Source of the DNA: CAZDQL01 sp964507325
Lineage (GTDB): Bacteria; Planctomycetota; UBA1135; GCA-002686595
DNA length: 48,312 nt
Direction of reading: 5' to 3'
Assembly (NCBI GenBank): GCA_964507325.1
Contig: CAZDQL010000047.1
Span: 1-48,312, forward strand
This document shows positions 24,289-32,151 of the stretch, in pieces. Made by a program: the position numbers and the translations under genes. The notes under the pieces are model-generated. The model saw only the letters and a list, made by a program, of their open reading frames with translations. It searched no databases and was not told where the DNA came from. The first letter of the stretch is position 1, and each line of letters opens with the position of its first letter.

Positions 24289-26820
24289 TCAGCGACGGGG
24301 GGGGGCTTCGACCTCGATCACCCCCCCCGGCCCCACCAACACCTCCCGCGGAACCCCACCATCACGCCCCGCGAAGTCCAGCTCCCACCGCCCCGGACCC
24401 AGACTCGCCCTGCAGGGCAGCACCGCCTTGCCGGCGAAGACGACCAAGCGGGAGCCATCCCCGAGGACGCGCGTCAGGCGCAGGGGGACGAGATCCCTCC
24501 CCTCTCCCTGGGGGGGCGTCAGGCGCAGGCGGGCGAGGGGGGGCAGTCGCAGGTCACCCAGGTCGAGGTCGACCCCGGGGCCCAGCTCGAGGGGGTCCTC
24601 CGCGACCCATCCCAGGCCGTAGTCAGGGACGATCAGGCGGTAGAAGCCCGGGGGCAGCGGCGCGCTCGCGAAGCGGCCGGTGGGGTCGGTCCTGACGTCG
24701 CACCCCACCGCGGCGCCCACCTCGTGGAGGAGGAGGTCGTGCTCGCAAGGCTGCCCCTGCTCCCCGGGGACGACCACCCGACCCCGGATGCGCGCGGTCT
24801 CGACGCGCTCCCGGGGAACCACGATCCGCTCCGGAATGCCGCTCTCGGTCAGGGGGACCTCGAAGGCGGGCACTCTGAAGGAGTCGTCCTGCGAGAACAC
24901 GCACAGACGCGCGGGGAGGGGAGGGTGGGAGGAGAATTGGAAGGAGCCGTCCTCTGCGCTGGAGGTGCGGGCCACGGGCCAGGCCAGGTTGCGCTCGAGT
25001 CGCAGGTCGAGGCGCCAGCCGGAGAGAGGATGCCCCTGCTCGTCGAATAGCCCTCCCCGCAGGCCCAGGGCGTCGCCGAGCAGGGGATCCCAACGCACGT
25101 GGTCTCCCGATGCGAGCGCACAGACGTTCCGATCCGCCCCACCGTCCCCCACGGCGTAGAGCTGGTAGCGCCCGGGGGGCAAACCCTCCAAACGGTACTC
25201 GCCGTCGGCCGCCACTTCGGTGCCGGAGTGCAGCTCGCCCCGGTCATCGAGCGCAAAGACCGCGCCACCGCCGAGGGGCATGCCGTCGGCGCGGATGAGA
25301 CGACCCTCGATCGTTCCCCCGGGAGGGAGGCGGATCTCGAGGGTGCGCTCCTCCCCCGGCGCGAGGTCGAGCTCCGACGTCGCCGTCACGAAACCGTCGG
25401 CGGCGACGCGCAGGGGCTGGGGTCCGGAATCGAGGCCGGCGAGCTCGAAGCTCCCGTCGTCAGCGGTGAAAGCCTGGACGGGAGGGGGTAGGCGGCCGAC
25501 GCGACCCTCGGCGGAGAGGATCTGGGAGCCGAGGAAGCCGTGCAGGCGCCGGTCGGCGGTGAAGGCGGGGCGCTGATCTCGGGCGGCGCGCAGGCCGGGG
25601 ATCAGGGGGCCGGCCGTGCCGGGCTCGTGGCGCTCGAGGGCGCCCATGAAACCGCGGCCGATCCGCCACGCTTGGCCGATGCGCACCAGGGCACCGGGGA
25701 TCGGGCCGCCTCCCTCGTCGAGCACGCGACCGCGCAGCCGAACTCCCCCGGCCCTGAGCTCGAGGACCACCACCCCTCCCGGTTCGCCATCGGAGGGCCA
25801 GAGGGCGACGGGGCTCGGCGCGAAGCCGCTGGCACGGGCGGCGATCAGCAACTCGGCACCCTGCAGCGCCTTCTCGACGGGCCCGGCGGGCACCTGGAGG
25901 AGCAACTCCCCCTGGGAGTCGGCCGACCCGCGTGGCACCGGCCCGGCCGGTCCCCACTCGGCGAGGACTTCCGCACCCGGGATCGGCTGCCCCGCCTCGT
26001 CGCGCACCAGGACGGTCAGGGGAACGGTCCCCACCGGGGGTGTCTCCACGCGGTCGATCGGGATCGCGTCGCGCCCTGCGTCGTCGTCCTGCGCCGGTAC
26101 CAGTCCGGTGGGTGCACCTCCCCGCTGCTCGGCGGGACCGGCCAAGGGGAGAAGCGTGGGCTCCCCCGACGACCGCGCGCCGCCGAAGAGGAACCAACCG
26201 GCCAGGGCGGCCGCTGTTGCCGTCGCGATCGCGGCCGCCCAACCCGCGGCTCCCAGGCCCGCGACCCCTTCCTCCTCGGTCAGGCCGGCGAGCAGGACCA
26301 GGCCGCGGGTCCAGTGGGCGCGCTCCCCGTACTCGTGGTCGAGTCGCTCCCGGAGCTCCTTCAGGGAGCGGTGCAACCGAGCGCGGGTGGCGGCGAGCGA
26401 GATGCCCAGGCGCCTGGCGATCTTGCGCGGCGGTAGGTCCTCGAAGTAGCGCAAGAGGATGACGCGCCGGTTCTTCTCCGAAAGGGACAGCACCGCCTCG
26501 ATCACCCTCTCGAGGGAGGTCTCCCGCTCGTGCAGGTCCGCCGCCGACGGCAGGGCTTCGCGCTGCGCCACCGCCTCCTCCCGCGCGCGCCGGCGGGCCT
26601 GCCCGCGCAGCCGCTTGAAGACCAGATTGCGGGTGACGGACCGCAACCAGGAGCGCAGGGCGCCCTGGCGCCGGGGGCCCGACTCCAGGGCCCTCACCAT
26701 CGCCTCCTGGACGACGTCGTCGACCGCTGCCTCGTCCGCCAGGAGCCCGCGCGCCAGGGAGCGCACGAATCCGGCGTGGGCCAGCAGCAGATCGCCGGTG
26801 ATTTCGCTGGAAGGGGCCAT
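24289..26820 (-). CDS. ECF sigma factor fused to a transmembrane helix and exported carboxypeptidase-regulatory-like domains
   Basis: 843 residues. The N-terminal 165 are a sigma-70 ECF factor: region 2 (AHAGFVRSLARGLLADEAAVDDVVQEAMVRAL, SWLRSVTRNLVFKRLRGQARR) and region 4 (LSLSEKNRRVILLRYFEDLPPRKIARRLGISLAATRARLHRSLKELRE). A transmembrane helix follows at about 189-213 (GWAAAIATATAAALAGWFLFGG). From about 250 on there are at least five CarboxypepD_reg/SpaA-like beta repeats, for example TVLVRDEAGQPIPGAEVLAEW, LRGRVLDEGGGPIPGALVRIG and IEGRLIRADGMPLGG. The topology predicts DNA-binding sigma inside and beta domains outside. It is flanked on both sides by copies of a MITE-like element. A role as a one-polypeptide envelope sensor is inference. 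Confidence 0.88.
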   Translation of the reverse strand: MAPSSEITGDLLLAHAGFVRSLARGLLADEAAVDDVVQEAMVRALESGPRRQGALRSWLRSVTRNLVFKRLRGQARRRAREEAVAQREALPSAADLHERETSLERVIEAVLSLSEKNRRVILLRYFEDLPPRKIARRLGISLAATRARLHRSLKELRERLDHEYGERAHWTRGLVLLAGLTEEEGVAGLGAAGWAAAIATATAAALAGWFLFGGARSSGEPTLLPLAGPAEQRGGAPTGLVPAQDDDAGRDAIPIDRVETPPVGTVPLTVLVRDEAGQPIPGAEVLAEWGPAGPVPRGSADSQGELLLQVPAGPVEKALQGAELLIAARASGFAPSPVALWPSDGEPGGVVVLELRAGGVRLRGRVLDEGGGPIPGALVRIGQAWRIGRGFMGALERHEPGTAGPLIPGLRAARDQRPAFTADRRLHGFLGSQILSAEGRVGRLPPPVQAFTADDGSFELAGLDSGPQPLRVAADGFVTATSELDLAPGEERTLEIRLPPGGTIEGRLIRADGMPLGGGAVFALDDRGELHSGTEVAADGEYRLEGLPPGRYQLYAVGDGGADRNVCALASGDHVRWDPLLGDALGLRGGLFDEQGHPLSGWRLDLRLERNLAWPVARTSSAEDGSFQFSSHPPLPARLCVFSQDDSFRVPAFEVPLTESGIPERIVVPRERVETARIRGRVVVPGEQGQPCEHDLLLHEVGAAVGCDVRTDPTGRFASAPLPPGFYRLIVPDYGLGWVAEDPLELGPGVDLDLGDLRLPPLARLRLTPPQGEGRDLVPLRLTRVLGDGSRLVVFAGKAVLPCRASLGPGRWELDFAGRDGGVPREVLVGPGGVIEVEAPPRR

Positions 26821-26877
26821 GCTCCTATGTCCAGGGATCCCGCAGAGGGAGAATCCGCGACCTCGAAGCGCCCATTC

Positions 26878-27093
26878 TGAACTGCCTCCCTTCGGTGTGC
26901 ATCTCGGAGGTCCGCCTCTCGACTACCGCAGTCGGACCCCCCTCCGGGCTGTCCCCCGGCAGCTGTCCGCCAACCCTCGGTCCAGCACCCCTCCGATAGG
27001 GCCTGCTCCAGCGGCCCGGTTCCCCAAGTCCTTGCAGGCAAAGGTGCTACGGCGAGCAGTCCCGCTCGATGCCCACCGAAGGGCGGCAGTTCA
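26878..27093 (+). mobile_element. MITE-like element, copy 2
   Basis: 216 bp. The left end is TGAACTGCCTCCCTTCGGTG; the right end read on the minus strand is TGAACTGCCGCCCTTCGGTG, 19 of 20 bases identical, and the inverted repeat continues weakly for about ten more bases. Same orientation as copy 1 and same length within two bases, but with a largely different interior (short matches such as TTGCAGGCAAAGG against GGCAGCAATAGGG). It lies 57 bp upstream of the sigma-factor fusion start. Its RNA would fold into a long hairpin, so a structured RNA or bidirectional terminator is an alternative reading. Confidence 0.65.
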
Positions 27094-27141
27094 GGACTAA
27101 TCTGCCCCACGCGGCGGCCCGGCACCGGAGACCATCTCGCA

Positions 27142-27447
27142 ATGGGTCAGGCGTTTCCGGAAGCGGAGCCCTCGTGGGCCGAGAGGACCCCTGCGCGAGG
27201 GCCAGGGGGCTCGGTGACGCTGCTGGGGGTCCCGATGACCCGGGTGCCCAGGAAACAGGGGCCACCGCGACCGCGGCGCTTCTGCGCCGCCGAGGCCTTC
27301 GACGATCTCGAGAGCGACTGCGATCGGAGGCTGCGACGGCTCCTGGTGGGTGCGGTACTGATCGCGCTGGGGGTGGCGGCCTGGTTCGGGGGTGGGGCCG
27401 AGCCGGCGGCGGCGAGCGAGCCCGTGGGGGCGACGTCGGAGGAGTAG
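27142..27447 (+). CDS. Possible small single-pass membrane protein
   Basis: An open frame of 101 residues, or 70 from the inner ATG at 27235 (MTRVPRKQGPPRPRRF). The second half looks real: an acidic/basic helix (AFDDLESDCDRRLRRL), one transmembrane span (LVGAVLIALGVAAWFGG) and a short outer tail. The first 31 residues of the long form look unstructured. The TAG stop is the first G of a 28-G run, so the 3' end may be affected by an assembly or sequencing artefact. No family recognised. Confidence 0.42.
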   Translation: MGQAFPEAEPSWAERTPARGPGGSVTLLGVPMTRVPRKQGPPRPRRFCAAEAFDDLESDCDRRLRRLLVGAVLIALGVAAWFGGGAEPAAASEPVGATSEE

Positions 27448-27474
27448 GGGGGGGGGGGGGGGGGGGGGGGGGGG
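27447..27474. repeat. 28-base G homopolymer
   Basis: An unbroken run of 28 G, then T, six G and further G-rich sequence to about 27497. Nothing else like it occurs in the window. It could form a G-quadruplex or vary in length, but two-colour Illumina chemistry reads lost signal as G, so an artefact is a serious possibility. Confidence 0.85.
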
Positions 27475-27521
27475 TGGGGGGTGGTTGTGGGGGCGGGCTC
27501 TTTTTGCGGGGGGGGTGGCGG

Positions 27522-27553
27522 TCTCGAATTGACGCGGCGGCGCTCTCGAATTG
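27522..27553. repeat. TCTCGAATTG direct repeat upstream of a secreted-protein gene
   Basis: TCTCGAATTG occurs at 27522-27531 and 27544-27553, 22 bp apart, or two helical turns. The pair lies about 90-120 bp upstream of the start at 27644. It may be an operator, but with two short copies chance is possible. Confidence 0.3.
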
Positions 27554-27643
27554 GGGCCGGGGCTCTGGCAAGCCTGCGCCGGTGTGAGACACTGAGTCTT
27601 CTTACGGGCCATGTCCCAAATCGCCCACGAGGACCCCATCGCC

Positions 27644-28951
27644 ATGATCCGCACCCTGCCCGCCCTCTCGTTCCGAGTGAGCGCCCTGGTCTCCGTCGCC
27701 GCACTCCTCGCACCGCAGACCAGCGCCCAGACTTTCGGCTCCGACTTCGCCGCCGACTACACCTTCACCGACCTGGGTGCGGTGCCGGGCGTCCCCACGC
27801 CCTTGGGCGGGGTAGTCTTCAAGCTGGGGGACCCGGACACACTCCTGATCGGGGGCGACTCGAACAACGTCGCGGGCGCCATCTACGAGATCGGGGTCAC
27901 CCGCGACGCCGGTGGACGCATCGACGGATTCAGCGGCACGGCGTCGCTCTTCGCCACCGCCCCCGAGATCGACGGCGGACTGGTGTACGCCCCGAACGGG
28001 ACGCTGCTATTCACGGCCTACCCTACCAACTGGCTGGGGCAGATCCTCCCCGGCAGCGGTGCGGTGGACAAGTGGGTGGACTTGACCACCGCGGGCATCA
28101 CCTCCTCGGTGGGCGCTTGCCAATTCGTGCCGACGGGATTCGACGGCGTCGGCGAGTTCAAGCTGGTCAGCTTCAACACTGGCGACTGGTTCGACGCGGC
28201 CCTCGTTCCCGACGGCTCCGGGACCTTCGACCTCGGCGTGGTGACGTACCACACGAGCCTCCCGGGCGGGCCGGAAGGGATCGTGTACATCGACGGCACG
28301 AACCCCGGGTTCAGCGGCGACAGCATCCTCCTGGCGGAGTGGACCGCGGGGCAGGTGGGTGCCTACGAGCTGGACGCTTCCGGCGAGCCCGATCCGGCGA
28401 CGCGGCGCGATTTCATGACCGGTCTCTCGGGTGCGGAGGGCGCCGTGACCGACCCCCTCACCGGCGACTTCCTCTTCAGCACCTTCGGTGGCGGCGACCG
28501 CGTGCTGGTGGTCCACGGCTTCGACGCGCCGCACACCTACTGCCAGGGCAAGGTCGCTTCGACCGGTAGGGTGCCGAGGGTGCACTATGCGGGTACCCCC
28601 AGCCTCTCAGGCCCCGACGACTTCATCCTGACCTGCACCGAGGCCCCCAATCACGTCTTCGGGGTGATGGTCTGGAGCCTGGTCCCCGACACGGCCCCCT
28701 TCTACGGTGGGATCCTGTGCGTCAGCTCCCCCTCCTACCGGCTGCCGGTCCAGGGCTCGGGGGGCAGCCCGGGGGTGGCGACCGACAGCTCGGGGACGTT
28801 CAGCGACCACCTCGACCAGGCCTTCTTCACGAGCAAGGGATTCACCTCAGGGACGACGGTCTACTGCCAGTACATCGGGCGCGATCCCGGGTACGCGTGG
28901 CCCGGCAACGTGCTGATCAGCGAAGGCCTGGTGTTCACCGTCCGGGATTGA
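27644..28951 (+). CDS. Secreted protein with planctomycete-type Cys-containing C-terminal domain
   Basis: 435 residues from the ATG at 27644, preceded by GAGGA. A GTG/ATG-extended form from 27611 would add 11 residues before the signal peptide. The signal peptide (ALVSVAALLAPQTSAQ) is clear. Residues 30-300 read like a beta-propeller of the SMP-30/NHL kind (GGVVFKLGDPDTLLIGGDSNN, GGLVYAPNGTLLFTAYP, EGIVYIDGTNPG, AEGAVTDPLTGDFLFSTF). The final 135 residues form a separate domain (TYCQGKVASTGRVPRVHYAG, GGILCVSSP, DPGYAWPGNVLISEGLVFTV) that I associate with surface proteins of deep planctomycetes. It probably acts outside the cell; substrate or partner unknown. Confidence 0.82.
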   Translation: MIRTLPALSFRVSALVSVAALLAPQTSAQTFGSDFAADYTFTDLGAVPGVPTPLGGVVFKLGDPDTLLIGGDSNNVAGAIYEIGVTRDAGGRIDGFSGTASLFATAPEIDGGLVYAPNGTLLFTAYPTNWLGQILPGSGAVDKWVDLTTAGITSSVGACQFVPTGFDGVGEFKLVSFNTGDWFDAALVPDGSGTFDLGVVTYHTSLPGGPEGIVYIDGTNPGFSGDSILLAEWTAGQVGAYELDASGEPDPATRRDFMTGLSGAEGAVTDPLTGDFLFSTFGGGDRVLVVHGFDAPHTYCQGKVASTGRVPRVHYAGTPSLSGPDDFILTCTEAPNHVFGVMVWSLVPDTAPFYGGILCVSSPSYRLPVQGSGGSPGVATDSSGTFSDHLDQAFFTSKGFTSGTTVYCQYIGRDPGYAWPGNVLISEGLVFTVRD

Positions 28952-29024
28952 TCTTGCGCCTCGAGCGCTAGCACTCGCCAGATGGGGTGGGGGGTGGCTA
29001 CACTCCCGCGCCCGGAGGCACTGC

Positions 29025-29858
29025 ATGGCGCGTGGCAAGGGACTGCCCTACGACTACTCCCTCAGGCTGTATCGAGACGTCTTCGACCTGGACCACCTGC
29101 ACTTCGGGCTGTGGGAGCCGGGCGATCCTCTCGATCTGGAACACCTGAAGGCCGCCCAGGAGCGCTACGCCGAGCGCCTGCTCGACTCGATCCCCGACGG
29201 CGCCCGCACCGTCCTCGACGTGGGGTGCGGCACCGGCTCCACCTCCGAGCGGCTGCTGGGGAGGGGCTACGAGGTCGACTCCCTCAGCCCCTGCGAGCAC
29301 CAGGAGTCCCTGGTGCGGGAGCGCCTGGGGGAGCGGGTCGGATTCCACCGCTCGACCTTCGAGGGGCTCTGCACGGACCGGCGCTACGACCTGGTCCTGA
29401 TGAGCGAGAGCAGCCAGTACGTGCCCCGTCGGGAGCTCTTCAAGAAGGCGTTGGAGGTGCTGGCGCCGGGGGGGCACCTGTTGGTGGCGGACTACTACCG
29501 CCTGGGCCGCACCCGCACCTACCGCGCCGCCCACCGCCTGGAGCCCTTCCTGGCGCTGGCCGCCGAGGACGACTTCGAGGTCGTCTCGAGCGACGACATC
29601 ACCGACGGCACCGCCCCGACGATGCTCTTCGCCCGCCAGATCTACGAGCGCTACGCCCTGCCGATCGCGGAGATCGCCGGCGAGTACGCCCGCCGGGAGC
29701 ACCCGCGGGTGGTGTGGCTGGCCCGGCGCCTCTTCCCCAAGCGCCTGCGGCGCCTGGCGGAGGGGGTCTACGAGCGCCCGCGGGCCAAGTTCGACGACGA
29801 GCGCTTCCGGAGCGAGGTGCGCTACCTGATCCAGCTCTTCCGCCAGAAATCCGGCTGA
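29025..29858 (+). CDS. Class I SAM-dependent methyltransferase
   Basis: 277 residues, soluble. The SAM site is TVLDVGCGTGSTSERLLGRG at about residues 62-81 (motif I), with acidic motif II at YEVDSLSPCE. Then come YDLVLMSESSQYV and the post-motif ALEVLAPGGHLLVADYYRLG. The N-terminal block YRDVFDLDHLHFGLWEPGDPLDLEHLKAAQERYAERLL resembles enzymes that methylate small molecules or lipids. The substrate is not apparent. A small lipoprotein gene follows 39 nt downstream on the same strand, but no pathway links them. Confidence 0.88.
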   Translation: MARGKGLPYDYSLRLYRDVFDLDHLHFGLWEPGDPLDLEHLKAAQERYAERLLDSIPDGARTVLDVGCGTGSTSERLLGRGYEVDSLSPCEHQESLVRERLGERVGFHRSTFEGLCTDRRYDLVLMSESSQYVPRRELFKKALEVLAPGGHLLVADYYRLGRTRTYRAAHRLEPFLALAAEDDFEVVSSDDITDGTAPTMLFARQIYERYALPIAEIAGEYARREHPRVVWLARRLFPKRLRRLAEGVYERPRAKFDDERFRSEVRYLIQLFRQKSG

Positions 29859-29897
29859 GGGGTGGAAGAATCGGGGGGGTCGTGCGTCTGGGGGCAC

Positions 29898-30245
29898 ATG
29901 CTGCGGTCCCTCCTCATCCTCCTGCCCCTCCTGGCCCTGGCTTGCCTCGTCGGGGCCTGCATGTCCGGCAGCTCGCGGACCGACGAGGAGATCGACCGGG
30001 ACCTGGACGTGCTGGTGTCCAGGATCGAGAGCTACCGCGCCCTCCACGACGGGCGGGTGCCGGAGGCGCTGGACGAGCTGGCGCGGGTGGATCCGGCCGG
30101 CGAGCTCCCCCTGGACCCTTGGGGTCGCCCCTACACCTACCGCCGCACCGGCTCCGGATGTGTCGTCGGCAGCCTGGGCGCGGACGGCTTCCGGGGGGGC
30201 CGGGGAGCGGACCGGGACCGGGAGCGGATCGCGCGCTGGAACTGA
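29898..30245 (+). CDS. Small lipoprotein with a GspG-like (type II pseudopilin) C-terminal domain
   Basis: 115 residues from the ATG at 29898; a GTG at 29862 is in frame but gives no sensible leader. The lipoprotein signal is LLPLLALACLVGACMS, with a likely lipidated Cys at the LVGAC lipobox. The helix RTDEEIDRDLDVLVSRIESYRALHDGRVPEALDEL and the ending LPLDPWGRPYTYRRTGSGCVVGSLGADG are the core of T2SS GspG, without the usual N-methylated prepilin helix. It is probably a solitary surface lipoprotein derived from a pseudopilin, not a secretion-system component. Confidence 0.75.
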   Translation: MLRSLLILLPLLALACLVGACMSGSSRTDEEIDRDLDVLVSRIESYRALHDGRVPEALDELARVDPAGELPLDPWGRPYTYRRTGSGCVVGSLGADGFRGGRGADRDRERIARWN

Positions 30246-30279
30246 GACGGCGCGGTCGGCCCGGCTCCCTCCCAGCGGC

Positions 30280-31398
30280 CTAGTAGGCGCACTCGCGCGC
30301 GGCCTCCACGTAGGCGCGCAGGTTCTCCACGGGGGTGTCGAAGAAGTGGTCCGCGCAGGAGAGGACGTACCCCCCCTCCGACCCCACGCGCTCGAAGAGG
30401 GTCTGCACCCCCGCGCGGATCTCCGCGGCGCTCCCGTAGGTCAGGAGGTTGATCTGGTCCAGCCCCCCCACCAGGGCCAGCCGGCCGGCGATCTTCTGCT
30501 TGAACTCCCAGGGCTCGCTGTTGCCGCTGATGCTGGTCCCCGCCAGGGTCTCCGAGACGTCGGTGCCGTTGGCCACGATCAGCTCCTCGATCCCCTGGGT
30601 GCCTCCGCAGGTGTGGTAGCTGATCTTGAACCCCAGCTGGTGCAGGGCGTCGTGGAGCTTGCGGTCGTAGGGGAGGCAGAACTCCTCGTGGAGCTTGGGG
30701 GAGATCAGGGTCGTCGAACCCGCCCCACCGCCGGTCTCGACCAGGTCGTAGGGGGCGCCCGCCATCGACTCGACGAAGGCCAGCTTCTTCTCGAGCAGGA
30801 TCCCCAGCAGCTCGTGCACCCACTCCGGCTGGTCGTAGGTGCGCAGGATCAGATCGGTGGGCGCCATCAGGCAGCAGGCGTGCTGCCAGCACCCGGCCTG
30901 GTCGCCCCAGACGAAGCCGCGCAGGATCCCCGCGTCCCCGATGCGCTCGCGCAGCTCCCGCACGGGCTCCGGATCGAGGTCGAAGACCGGCATGTACTTG
31001 GCGATCAGCTCGATGTCCTCGTCGCGCTCGATGAGGTGGTCGGTGATCCAGCAGGTCTTCTCGTCGGCGGTGGTCTCGTAGGTCAGGACCCCCTCCGGCG
31101 TCTCCACCCGATGGGCACAGACGCGCAGGCCCGCCGCGTCGCGGGAGACCTGGACGGTGTCGCGCCACTGGGGGGTGGAGCAGGCGGCGAGCTCCTCGGG
31201 GCCGAGCCAGAACTGCCCCACCCGCTGGATGTGCTGGACGGCGGCGTCCATGCCCAGGCTCACCATCGCCTCCAGCTCGTCGACCCCCCCCATGAAGGTC
31301 TGCAGGTGGTAGTGCTGCCACTGGTGGACCGTGACCGGCAGGCGATCCGGCTTCTCGCGGTTCAGGGCCAGCAGCAGCCTCTCCCGAGAGCTGGTCAT
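30280..31398 (-). CDS. Uroporphyrinogen-decarboxylase-family corrinoid methyltransferase (MtaA-like)
   Basis: 372 residues, TIM barrel of the UroD/MtaA/CmuA superfamily. The zinc ligands of the methyltransferase branch are visible: HxC at His262-Thr-Cys264 (YHTCGGTQGIEEL) and a later Cys348 (YVLSCADHFF). The Arg motif of true HemE at the N-terminus is absent. Such enzymes move methyl groups between a corrinoid protein and an acceptor or donor. It is the last gene of a leftward operon with a corrinoid protein and a sugar-isomerase-like cupin; a GAGGGAGG ribosome site precedes its ATG nine bases after the upstream stop. The methyl donor is unknown. Confidence 0.9.
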   Translation of the reverse strand: MTSSRERLLLALNREKPDRLPVTVHQWQHYHLQTFMGGVDELEAMVSLGMDAAVQHIQRVGQFWLGPEELAACSTPQWRDTVQVSRDAAGLRVCAHRVETPEGVLTYETTADEKTCWITDHLIERDEDIELIAKYMPVFDLDPEPVRELRERIGDAGILRGFVWGDQAGCWQHACCLMAPTDLILRTYDQPEWVHELLGILLEKKLAFVESMAGAPYDLVETGGGAGSTTLISPKLHEEFCLPYDRKLHDALHQLGFKISYHTCGGTQGIEELIVANGTDVSETLAGTSISGNSEPWEFKQKIAGRLALVGGLDQINLLTYGSAAEIRAGVQTLFERVGSEGGYVLSCADHFFDTPVENLRAYVEAARECAY

Positions 31399-31407
31399 CG
31401 GCCTCCC

Positions 31408-32133
31408 TCAGCCGCCCAGGTAGCGGCGCGCCAGCCGCTCGAACGCTGCGCTGCCGGGGAGCTCGCGGCAGAGCAGGTAGCGCGGCTCGCGATCCTCCTC
31501 GATCTCCGGGAAGCGCCCCGCCCGCTCCTCCGGCAGGAAGCAGTTGTCCCGGGCGTCGTCGTTCACGGCGGAGACCTCCTCCACGAACACGGTCCCGCCG
31601 CCGGCCGCACCCCAGAACGCGTGGTAGTGGTGACGTTCGAGGCGCACGCGCTCCCCGGGGGCGAGGGTGATCGTCGTGCCGGCTGCGCAGGTGACCCAGG
31701 CGTTGTTCAGGAGGACCCGCACGGGGGAGTCGCGGTCCAGGGTGTCGTCCGGTCGGCAGTTGTGGAGGCGCACCGCGAGCCTCCCCCCCGCCAGGGCGAC
31801 GATGTCCTCCACCTTGCTCCAGTGGTGGTGGGTCGGCGTGACCTGACTTTCACCGACCATGAGCAGCTTGTTGGCGTAGGGCTGATCCCCCCCGGGGTCG
31901 TCGGGTAGCCCGTTGGAGAGGGTGTAGAGGAGCAGGCCGCGGCGTTCGAAGTCCCCCCCGCCGAAGTCGGTCAGGTCCCAACCGATCCCGCGGCGCGCCA
32001 GCTCGCCCGCTTCGTCGGCGTGCTCCGCCCAGGTGCGCAGGTCCCACTCCGCCCGCGGGGGCAGGGCGATGCCGGCGCGCGTCAGGTCGGCGGCGCCGGC
32101 TTCGATCAGCTCGTCGATCCGGGACCGTCGCAT
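31408..32133 (-). CDS. D-lyxose ketol-isomerase family protein (cupin)
   Basis: 241 residues of the D-lyxose/D-mannose isomerase cupin family (DUF1498). The metal site is visible as VTPTHHHWSKVEDIV (His102, His104 and Glu109 region) and RHHYHAFWG (His171). NKLLMVGESQVTP and FVEEVSAVNDDARDNCF are family blocks. The known enzymes interconvert D-lyxose and D-xylulose or D-mannose and D-fructose. Here it sits between a corrinoid protein gene (18 nt) and a corrinoid methyltransferase gene (9 nt), an unexpected place for a sugar isomerase. It may act on the sugar released when a methylated sugar is demethylated; that is inference. Confidence 0.87.
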   Translation of the reverse strand: MRRSRIDELIEAGAADLTRAGIALPPRAEWDLRTWAEHADEAGELARRGIGWDLTDFGGGDFERRGLLLYTLSNGLPDDPGGDQPYANKLLMVGESQVTPTHHHWSKVEDIVALAGGRLAVRLHNCRPDDTLDRDSPVRVLLNNAWVTCAAGTTITLAPGERVRLERHHYHAFWGAAGGGTVFVEEVSAVNDDARDNCFLPEERAGRFPEIEEDREPRYLLCRELPGSAAFERLARRYLGG

Positions 32134-32151
32134 GCCCGCCAGTGTGTTGGA

